DNA of 20,082 nt from Pseudomonadota bacterium. GTDB taxonomy: Bacteria > SAR324 > XYD2-FULL-50-16 > JAHJRI01. Numbering within the stretch: the stretch's first letter is position 1; each line of letters opens with the position of its first letter. The stretch is taken from assembly GCA_022360105.1 (NCBI GenBank), contig JAKSDL010000543.1, positions 1 to 20,082 on the forward strand, written 5' to 3'. The translations under genes and the position numbers were made by a program. The notes under the pieces were generated by a model, which saw only the letters and a program-made list of their open reading frames with translations, was not told the origin of the DNA and did not search any database. This document shows positions 13,890-20,082 of this stretch, in pieces.

Positions 13890-15389
13890 ATGAGTCAACC
13901 TCAGTTTGAATCGTTTGTCCAAAATTTCCGGAACACGCTGAGAAGTGTCCTGAATGAGCATCCGGAAGTAGAAACCGTGAACCATTTAGAAGGTCTACCG
14001 CGAGAAATTCTTGATAAAATACTGGAACCGGTTCCTTTGTCGGTATTTATCCCGACTGAATATGGCGGCATGGGAGATCATCCTTCGCAATGTTTGGCGC
14101 TTTTGGAAGCTATTTCGTATGAATCTATTGCCCTGGGGCTGGCAATGGGCATTAACGGGTCACTTTTTTTGGAACCGGTGGCCAAATATGGCCATGAAGA
14201 AGCAAAAAAACATGTGTTTGAACAATTCTTAAATCACAAAAAACTTGGTGGTTTAATGATCACTGAACCAGAGTTTGGCACCGACGCACTCAATATGCAG
14301 ACCTGTTATCAGGAACAAGATCCCGGTTTTTCATTAAAAGGCAGCAAACACTGGGGAGGGCTAACCGGCCTGGCTGATTTCTGGCTGGTTACAGCTCGTA
14401 AAGATAAAGGCGGAGGAAAACTATCCAGGGATATTGATCTCTTCATTTGCGAAAAAAGCAAACCGGAACAGAGAATTGAGGTTGAGGATTACTACCACAA
14501 ACTGGGATTGTTTTTGATACCTTACGGTCTGAATAAAATGGACCTGCAACTTCCCGAAAGCGCCAGGCTTATTCCTCAATCCAGTGGTGTAAAATTGATG
14601 ATGGATCTCTTGCATCGCAGTCGCTTGCGTCTGTCAGGTATTGGTATCGGCTTTATTAAACGCATGTTGGACGAAGCGCTGGAACACTGCCGGAAGCGAT
14701 TTGTCGGCGGTAAAAGTCTACTCGCTTATGATCAGGTCGCCCATCGTCTGTCTGAACTACAGGCCTGGCACACGGTGAATTCTGCTCTCTGCTTCTACGC
14801 GACCAGGGTTTCGGATGTAAGTAACGATTTGACTTCTTACGGACTCCAGGCCAATGCCAGCAAGGCCATTCTCACAGATATGATGCAGGAATCGGCGCAG
14901 TCCTTGTTGCAGCTGGTTGGGGCCAAGGGCTATCGCAGAGATCATATTGCCGGTAGAGCCATTGTGGACAGCAGACCGTTTCAGATTTTCGAAGGCTCCA
15001 ATGACGTGATGTACAGTCAAATCGCGGATGCCGTTATAAAGGAGATGAAGAAGCTCAAAGAAACGAATTTTCTGAGTTTTTTGAAAGGATTTCAGCTGAC
15101 TGAAAAAGCAGGCGATTATTTCAAAAAACTGTTGGATTTTAAGGTTGACCCCGACCTGATACAAAGAAAGAGAGTTCTGCTCGGCAAAGTGGCAGCTCGA
15201 CTGATTACCTCCGAATTTGTTCTTGAAATGGGCAACGCCGGCTTTCGAAAGGATCTTATTGACAATGCCCTTGAGATAGTTAACCACACCATTGCCGGGT
15301 TGTTGTCATCATTCAGCAATATGCGGTTGATTCCCGTTGTAGAAGATGCCCGGGATAAAGGTGACTGGAAGAAAGTATATCCGAATTGA
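13890..15389 (+). CDS. Acyl-CoA dehydrogenase family flavoprotein
   Basis: FAD-dependent enzyme that introduces a double bond in an acyl-CoA, passing electrons to an electron-transfer flavoprotein. The 499 aa are longer than the usual 380-400 because of a helical C-terminal extension of about 110 residues after the core. The core shows LGGLMITEPEFGTDA (substrate/FAD loop), LKGSKHWGGLTGLADFWLVTA (the middle beta domain), and IFEGSNDVMYSQI with Glu368 at the position of the catalytic base in the YEGTN-type motif. The ATG at 13890 begins MSQPQF and is preferred over an in-frame ATG at 13812, whose extra 26 residues are basic and untypical. It diverges from the PHA operon, so it may supply or consume acyl-CoAs linked to PHA turnover. 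Confidence 0.9.
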   Translation: MSQPQFESFVQNFRNTLRSVLNEHPEVETVNHLEGLPREILDKILEPVPLSVFIPTEYGGMGDHPSQCLALLEAISYESIALGLAMGINGSLFLEPVAKYGHEEAKKHVFEQFLNHKKLGGLMITEPEFGTDALNMQTCYQEQDPGFSLKGSKHWGGLTGLADFWLVTARKDKGGGKLSRDIDLFICEKSKPEQRIEVEDYYHKLGLFLIPYGLNKMDLQLPESARLIPQSSGVKLMMDLLHRSRLRLSGIGIGFIKRMLDEALEHCRKRFVGGKSLLAYDQVAHRLSELQAWHTVNSALCFYATRVSDVSNDLTSYGLQANASKAILTDMMQESAQSLLQLVGAKGYRRDHIAGRAIVDSRPFQIFEGSNDVMYSQIADAVIKEMKKLKETNFLSFLKGFQLTEKAGDYFKKLLDFKVDPDLIQRKRVLLGKVAARLITSEFVLEMGNAGFRKDLIDNALEIVNHTIAGLLSSFSNMRLIPVVEDARDKGDWKKVYPN

Positions 15390-15391
15390 TG

Positions 15392-15436
15392 TGTCGGTTG
15401 ATCAAACGGTAGGACGGGGCTAAGACCCCGCCGACA
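15392..15436. terminator. Compound hairpin between convergent genes
   Basis: TGTCGG (15392-15397) pairs with CCGACA (15431-15436), enclosing a GC-rich hairpin CGGGG/CCCCG (15415-15419/15426-15430) with a 6-base loop. It begins 2 bases after the dehydrogenase stop. There is no T-tract; the inner CGGGGCTAAGACCCCG phrase resembles a common intergenic repeat of environmental genomes. A further 9-bp pair, CAGGCAAGT/ACTTGCCTG (15435-15443/15507-15515), leads to the RND gene end. Confidence 0.45.
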
Positions 15437-15526
15437 GGCAAGTCCCTTGGTGGCCACACGAGGCAGGTTATTAATTAGGTAAGAGGCTTGAGACTGGTGT
15501 CATCATACTTGCCTGCTTTCCTTAAT

Positions 15527-18019
15527 TTAATAAGATTTCTCCGGGCCCAAGGGTTTAATCAATACGATCAATTGTGGCAGTAACGTCAAGGCGGCCAACA
15601 GGGCAATAACCATGGCCAGTCCCGTTAGAATACCAAAATAGATAGTCGGAATAAAATTGGATAGCACCAGAATTGAAAAACCGATTATGATGGTTATGGA
15701 GGTATAGTACATGGCATAACCGATACTCTGGTGGCAGCGGTGCATGGCTGCAATATAATTTCTATCCTTTTCGAATTCCCTGATAAAGCGGTGAATATAG
15801 TGAATGGTATCATCAACAGCGATACCAACACTGATCGCCGCAATAGTAATCGTCATCATATCCAGGGGAATGCCGGCCCATCCCATAAAACCCAGCACGA
15901 AACCTACGGAAAGGACATTGGGGAAGATAGCGATAAAAGCAATTTTCAGGGACCGAAACAAGACCATAAACATAAACATCAGTGCCGCAAGCACGGCCCC
16001 TAACGTCATGATTTGAGAATCAAAAAGGCTCTGCAGCATGTTGTTGTACATAACCATCATGCCTGCCAGATATAACTTATCATCTTCAATTCCAACTTTG
16101 TTTACCAGATCATGCCTGATTCGTTTCAGCAGTTCATTGCGTCTTAGCTCCGGCAACGAATCAACAATTCGAACGGAAAATCGCGCCTGGTTGTTCTCTA
16201 CAGAGACGTAGGGATTCAGGATGATCTTGCGGAATCTTTCCGGCAGTTCTTTGTAAACAAGGGCAAGGAGGAAATTATCCAGGGGTTGTCCATCATTAAG
16301 TATTTTACCGACTTTGAGCATGGTTCCCAAGGATAATGTCTTTCCGATTTCAGGAACACTTTCCAGGTAATCATGGACTTTTTCCACCTGATCCATTTTG
16401 TAGGAAGTGAACCAATATTGCGCTGCATCTTTCTCGGCCTCAAACTCCTCTTCAAATTCATCGAACTCTGCAAACTCGTCATCTTCTTCGGTCTCTGCTT
16501 CGCTGTTTTCCTCCTCTTCGGAGAAATCGATAACCACATCCAGGGGAGTGGTTCCCCCGAGTTTCTGGTCGATCACAGCCATGCCCTGGTAGATCTCGGT
16601 GTCTTTTTTAAAGTAATCGATAAAGCTGTTTTCCACCTTCAGCTGGATTGCTCCAACTATGCTAAGCAACAGCACTAATCCACTGAAAATAAGAATACCC
16701 TTTCCGTATTTCTCGGTATACTGAGCCAGTTTCTTGGTAAACGAGAAAAATGATTCGAAGGAGGTGTTGGGCTTGGTTTTCTCTAAAAGCACCACGAATG
16801 ACGAAAAGATGAGAAAGGTTAGAATCAGTGAGATTCCGATTCCCGTGGTCATCATCCAACCAAAGTTTATGATCGGCCTGATTCCGCTGAACACCAGGGA
16901 ACTGAATCCTGCCATGGTCGTCAGTATGGCGAAAAAGCAGGGTTTAGACATGGAATAGGCGGCTTCCAGGACCAATTCACGCTGCTCTGATCCCGGATTG
17001 TTGATCACCAGTTCACGGTATCGCACGATCAGGTGAATCGTAATTGCCATGGTGATAATCAACTGAATGGAAATGAAATTGGATGAAATCACCGTAACTT
17101 CCCATCCGAACAAACCTAACAAACCACTGGTCGTTACTACCGAAAAACCACAGGTAAGAATTGGCAGGATAATCCAGCGCAACTGCCGAAAAATAATCCA
17201 GAGCATCACGACCAGGAAGACCAGAACCCCAAGACCAAACACTTTGAGATCGCTTTTCACGAAAGTGATCAGATCATCGGCAATCATTGTCACTCCGCCC
17301 AGAAAAAGATCTGACTCTCCACGGTAACTTTCTAAAATTGCCCTGACCTTAGCAATATTTTCGTGCTCGGCATCTCTCACTTTGTCCCGGTGAGTCTTGA
17401 AATCTGCGATCACTTGTGCCAGTTCTTTCTTTTCTTCTTCGGTGATAGTTCCGGTTTTTTCCTTATCACGTAGTTGGTTTCTTTGTTTAACAAAATCCTG
17501 CCAGGTTTTGTCATCGTGGAGATTTGCCAGGATAGCCGTGGTTTTGAAATCTGCGCTGACCAGGTTGCTCTTGTAGATTGCACTGTTCAAGAACTCCTTT
17601 TTGGCAAGTGCTTTGTCGACCCCTTGCGACTCAAGGGTAGGAACATCTTTTATCAGCTCGCTAACCGGTTTGGGGGGACTTTCCAAAAGCGGTACATCGA
17701 GAATTGAAGTCACAGATTCCACCCTTTCCAGTTTAACGAGATCTGCTCTCAAACGGCGAATGATGTCCAGATTTTTTTCCGCCAACAGATCTCCCTCCGG
17801 GGTGAAAGTAATAATCAGAAAATCCTGACTGCGAAAACGTTCGTTGAATAATCGCGACATGGCCAGGTCTTTGTCGTCTTCCAACAATAATGTTTCAGCA
17901 GAGGCATCAATCTCCAGTTTTCGGGATTGATATCCAAGTATTGCCACTGCCACGATTATCAGCACGAGCACCAGACGCGGATACTCCAATACATAAGAAT
18001 TGAAAAAACGTCTCATCAT
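15527..18019 (-). CDS. RND/MMPL-family lipid transporter, HpnN-like
   Basis: An 830-aa inner-membrane RND-superfamily protein with two repeats, each with one N-terminal transmembrane helix, a large periplasmic domain and five more helices. Visible membrane segments include 15-30, 259-277, 282-304, 314-333, 361-380, 388-412, 440-460, 669-688, 690-712, 719-738, 770-788 and 797-820. The second repeat carries the Asp pair VGIAVDDTIHYIHRF (731-745), expected to relay protons; the matching site in the first repeat (MAITIHLIVRY, 324-334) has no acid. It follows mlaC by 21 bases, as hpnN follows the MlaC-like hpnM in hopanoid loci, suggesting transport of a lipid to or from the outer membrane. No hopanoid synthesis gene is in view. 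Residues 500-531 form a strongly acidic insertion shared with MlaA. Confidence 0.87.
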   Translation of the reverse strand: MMRRFFNSYVLEYPRLVLVLIIVAVAILGYQSRKLEIDASAETLLLEDDKDLAMSRLFNERFRSQDFLIITFTPEGDLLAEKNLDIIRRLRADLVKLERVESVTSILDVPLLESPPKPVSELIKDVPTLESQGVDKALAKKEFLNSAIYKSNLVSADFKTTAILANLHDDKTWQDFVKQRNQLRDKEKTGTITEEEKKELAQVIADFKTHRDKVRDAEHENIAKVRAILESYRGESDLFLGGVTMIADDLITFVKSDLKVFGLGVLVFLVVMLWIIFRQLRWIILPILTCGFSVVTTSGLLGLFGWEVTVISSNFISIQLIITMAITIHLIVRYRELVINNPGSEQRELVLEAAYSMSKPCFFAILTTMAGFSSLVFSGIRPIINFGWMMTTGIGISLILTFLIFSSFVVLLEKTKPNTSFESFFSFTKKLAQYTEKYGKGILIFSGLVLLLSIVGAIQLKVENSFIDYFKKDTEIYQGMAVIDQKLGGTTPLDVVIDFSEEEENSEAETEEDDEFAEFDEFEEEFEAEKDAAQYWFTSYKMDQVEKVHDYLESVPEIGKTLSLGTMLKVGKILNDGQPLDNFLLALVYKELPERFRKIILNPYVSVENNQARFSVRIVDSLPELRRNELLKRIRHDLVNKVGIEDDKLYLAGMMVMYNNMLQSLFDSQIMTLGAVLAALMFMFMVLFRSLKIAFIAIFPNVLSVGFVLGFMGWAGIPLDMMTITIAAISVGIAVDDTIHYIHRFIREFEKDRNYIAAMHRCHQSIGYAMYYTSITIIIGFSILVLSNFIPTIYFGILTGLAMVIALLAALTLLPQLIVLIKPLGPEKSY

Positions 18020-18040
18020 TTCCTATTGTTAAAAGTCGGA

Positions 18041-18643
18041 TTAATTACCGGTTGGTACGGTGAAAGAACCGGATTTGGTAAGCTTTTCCAGCAGGTCATC
18101 GATGCTGTTTTGTTTTAAAAAACCCGCAAATTGGGAACGGTAGGTCTGCACAATACTGACGCCCAGGATTTCAATATCATATACCAACCAGCCGGTCCTG
18201 GCTTTCCTGAACTTGTAGATCATCTCCATTTTGTCTGTTTTACTCACAAGGTGGGTAACGACATGTATTCGTTTTTTGACCCTTTTTGCCTCGTCGACAA
18301 CGACCTCTTCATCTGTGTAAAGATCCAGTTTTTCCAGGTATGAATCCTGAAGCCTCATTACGAAACGTTCCACAAAGAGCTTTCTCTTAGCTGGAGTCAT
18401 CGCTTTCCAATGCTTTTTCCCCAGGCAGACTTTGGCCATGAATTCAAAATCAAAAAAGGGTTCTATGGTTTCGATAATTTTTTGGTTTCTTGTAGCCTTA
18501 TCGATCTGCTTGTCCTTTACCAGATCAATAACAATCGCAATACTTTTGGCAACAATCTGTTTCACATCTGTCAGATCATCGGCCTTGACAGTTTGGGTAA
18601 GTGTCAATCCGCAAATCAGTAACGTTGCAACAAGCTTCTTCAT
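18041..18643 (-). CDS. mlaC: MlaC-like periplasmic phospholipid-binding protein
   Basis: Periplasmic lipid carrier of the MlaC/Ttg2D (also HpnM) family. The product is 200 aa from ATG 18643, chosen because GAGGAG lies five bases upstream and a GTG six bases earlier has poor spacing. The signal peptide is MKKLVATLLICGLTLTQTVKA with cleavage before DD. The mature part has the family pattern: an N-terminal helix pair, FFDFEFMAKVCLGKKHWKAMTPAKRKLFVERFV (about 64-96), then beta strands ending in WLVYDIEILGVSIVQTYRSQF (about 153-173). It starts 2 bases after the mlaA stop and precedes the RND gene. It should ferry lipid between MlaA at the outer membrane and the inner-membrane RND protein. Confidence 0.9.
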   Translation of the reverse strand: MKKLVATLLICGLTLTQTVKADDLTDVKQIVAKSIAIVIDLVKDKQIDKATRNQKIIETIEPFFDFEFMAKVCLGKKHWKAMTPAKRKLFVERFVMRLQDSYLEKLDLYTDEEVVVDEAKRVKKRIHVVTHLVSKTDKMEMIYKFRKARTGWLVYDIEILGVSIVQTYRSQFAGFLKQNSIDDLLEKLTKSGSFTVPTGN

Positions 18644-18645
18644 AA

Positions 18646-19500
18646 TCACTCCTCAATCTCTTTGATTCTTATTTGCTCGTATCCGTCTCTCAAAAACAGA
18701 TAGAGGTCAAAGGCATCTTTTTTAATACTTTCGTATTCACCGATACGCAATGACACATTATTAACTCCCTCAAACACGACCACACCAACCTGCTGCTCGG
18801 TTGTTTCCAGATACAGCGTCTTGGGATCAAGATATTTGGTATCCGGATACATGGAAAAGGCGTCTCTCAGGTTTGAAGGACCGAAAAACGGCAAGACGAC
18901 GTGAGGACCCGCCCCAACACCGTAATAACCAAGAGTTTGGCCGAAATCTTCTTCATGAGCTTCCAGATCAAACCATTCTTTCGCCGGGTCCCAGAAACCC
19001 AGGACACCGATTGTTGTGTTGGTGACAAATCTCAAAGTCTCTTCCCCGGCGTTCTTCATTTTAAGCTGCAAGACATTGTTTACAAAACGTACCGGGTACA
19101 TGAGGTTGGTAAAAAATCGATCAATTCCTTTTCGGACGCATTCCGGAACAATCCAGCGATAGCACTGGGCAATGGGTTTTAATACCCAAAAATAGAGTTT
19201 ATCGTTGAAGGTCGTCATGGCCCGGTTGTAACCCTCTAAAGGATCAAATACCTCATTCTCTGTGGCGTCTCCAAATTCCTCCTCGAATTCATCCATTTCA
19301 TCAAAATCGTCGTCTTCCTCTTCCGAAAACTCATCAGCGCCGCTTTCTGTTTCAACTGCGGCTGTTTCTGCAGTCAGCCCGTCGGTTTTATCTTGATTAA
19401 CCCGGGATTGAGAACAACCGGAAATGAAAAATGCAATCACTATTGATAGTAAGAAACAGGTTCGAATAGAAAACAGGTGGCTCCTGAGCAAATGGGTCAT
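18646..19500 (-). CDS. mlaA: MlaA/VacJ outer-membrane lipoprotein
   Basis: Outer-membrane lipoprotein that removes phospholipid from the outer leaflet to keep outer-membrane asymmetry. Residues 1-29 form a lipoprotein signal ending in the lipobox FISGC (Cys29). A linker follows with a very acidic stretch EEEDDDFDEMDEFEEEF (60-76), then the VacJ domain from FDPLEGYNR (85-93). Family motifs NLMYPVRFVNN, NTTIGVLGFWDPA, EDFGQTLGYYGVGAGPHVVLPFFGPSNLRD are all present as short runs. The 284 aa exceed the usual length because of the acidic linker. It is the first gene of an mlaA-mlaC-RND operon. The Shine-Dalgarno is weak (CGAGA). Confidence 0.93.
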   Translation of the reverse strand: MTHLLRSHLFSIRTCFLLSIVIAFFISGCSQSRVNQDKTDGLTAETAAVETESGADEFSEEEDDDFDEMDEFEEEFGDATENEVFDPLEGYNRAMTTFNDKLYFWVLKPIAQCYRWIVPECVRKGIDRFFTNLMYPVRFVNNVLQLKMKNAGEETLRFVTNTTIGVLGFWDPAKEWFDLEAHEEDFGQTLGYYGVGAGPHVVLPFFGPSNLRDAFSMYPDTKYLDPKTLYLETTEQQVGVVVFEGVNNVSLRIGEYESIKKDAFDLYLFLRDGYEQIRIKEIEE

Positions 19501-19978
19501 CGATTCTCGTTGGGATGGTTCCGGTTAATCATTCTCGCCGGTATGCCCTTCTCATGTTTTGTGTATGCCTACTTCAAAACAGAAATCCGGCAACGTTGCT
19601 ATTAGTGGTGACAACCGGGTGATTAACTGTATGGTTTTAGATATAAACGCAATTAAAATGCTATTTTACAGCCGCTTTGACCGAATTTTATATTCTGCCA
19701 TTTTGGCTGTAGCAGAATGATTTGTCAATTCAGCGGACTTTCTCAAGCAATCCTGTAGCTCATCTTATCAACTATCTTCAAAACCAGGTTCTTTTTCGAC
19801 AAGCCGAACCGTTTCATCGACAAAACAAAAGCTGGTCATAATACCATACACAACAGTCGCCTGATGAATCAAAATCGTCTTCCAAAGTAAGTATATGACG
19901 CATTGCATTCATGGTTATTGTCAAATCGTCAATTTGAGGTAACAGGCACTGTCAGCCCTGCGAAATCTGTTTATGCGA

Positions 19979-20006
19979 ATGACAACTGCTGAAAAACTGG
20001 TATAAT
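19979..20006 (+). promoter_or_regulatory. Sigma70 promoter at right edge
   Basis: ATGACA (19979-19984, 5/6), a 16-bp spacer and a perfect TATAAT (20001-20006). The predicted start near 20013 gives a leader of about 30 bases with AAAAGGA (20027-20033) before a TTG-initiated reading frame. Confidence 0.5.
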
Positions 20007-20018
20007 TAAACCAGTTTT
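19993..20018. promoter_or_regulatory. Operator-like inverted repeat over the -10
   Basis: AAAACTGGT (19993-20001) and ACCAGTTTT (20010-20018) are perfect 9-bp arms around 8 bases, centred on the -10 hexamer. This is the geometry of a dimeric repressor site. It could alternatively be a weak terminator, but the T-run is inside the stem. Confidence 0.45.
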
Positions 20019-20042
20019 AGTCTGGCAAAAGGATTGTTAACC

Positions 20043-20082
20043 TTGCACCCTGAAAAAACCGTGACATTGGTATACAATTCGA
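20043..20082 (+). CDS. N-terminal start of an unknown gene (3' end outside window)
   Basis: TTG at 20043 is in frame with a GTG at 20061 and reads LHPEKTVTLVYNS to the window end without a stop. AAAAGGA (20027-20033) is a plausible ribosome binding site with 9 bases spacing. The promoter and operator just upstream support a gene here. Only 13 residues are visible, so no function can be given. Confidence 0.35.
   Translation, partial: MHPEKTVTLVYNS

Larger units (their letters stand above)
19501..20042. other. 542-bp intergenic region between divergent genes
   Basis: AT-rich, no gene visible. It contains an ATTCTGC/GCAGAAT inverted repeat (19692-19698/19712-19718) and, at the right end, a promoter with an overlapping operator-like inverted repeat (19979-20018). 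I could not find a convincing promoter for mlaA on the minus strand. Confidence 0.5.

Noticed and set aside
14757..15287. 176-aa minus-strand frame inside the acyl-CoA dehydrogenase
   Set aside because: It is antisense to the conserved catalytic region of the dehydrogenase and lacks a ribosome binding site.
19993..20018. Rho-independent terminator
   Set aside because: The stem is AT-rich, its T-run is part of the stem and not a tail, and the loop holds a TATAAT with a -35 at proper distance, so an operator is more likely.

Overview
The window comes from a Gram-negative bacterium that stores polyhydroxyalkanoate (PHA). It carries outer-membrane lipid-trafficking genes (MlaA, MlaC and an HpnN-like RND protein), a class III PHA synthase (phaE/phaC), a sigma54-type promoter and a probable selenocysteine-containing protein. 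This mix fits an uncultured Desulfobacterota-like (deltaproteobacterial) lineage or a related phylum. That is inference, because there is no rRNA or other strong phylogenetic marker here. I see no tRNA, rRNA, CRISPR array or complete insertion sequence.

Left part (1-6940): the 3' end of an unknown gene, a 67-aa small protein, an arylamine N-acetyltransferase overlapping a GNAT acetyltransferase, a DEAD-box RNA helicase broken by a single-base frameshift, then rsgA (ribosome-assembly GTPase). Upstream of rsgA is a 459-bp non-coding stretch. It holds a perfect-consensus sigma70 promoter, a ten-codon mini-ORF with a good ribosome binding site, and a long imperfect RNA hairpin starting at the mini-ORF's stop codon. 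A polytopic membrane protein converges on rsgA, and a cupin gene follows.

Middle (6949-9037): an AlaX-like tRNA-editing protein on the minus strand. Divergent from it is a thioredoxin-like exported protein whose first active-site cysteine is an in-frame TGA, followed by a hairpin with a GGUC loop at the position of a bacterial SECIS; this is the best candidate novelty. Next come a 362-bp intergenic region with an excellent -24/-12 (sigma54) promoter and a phasin-like gene.

PHA locus (9038-13304, minus strand): a PhaC-like alpha/beta hydrolase, phaE, phaC (class III synthase) and a two-GAF sensor protein form one tightly packed operon. A candidate promoter lies just upstream of a heptanucleotide tandem repeat that would fall in the mRNA leader. 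The phasin and the synthase operon converge. An acyl-CoA dehydrogenase diverges from the locus on the other side, so PHA and acyl-CoA metabolism are grouped.

Right part (15527-19500, minus strand): mlaA, mlaC and an RND/MMPL lipid transporter form an operon for moving lipids between outer and inner membranes, with RND in place of the usual MlaFEDB ABC transporter. MlaA and the RND protein share an unusual acidic, Phe-containing segment. The right edge holds a promoter overlapped by a perfect inverted repeat in front of a gene that runs out of the window.
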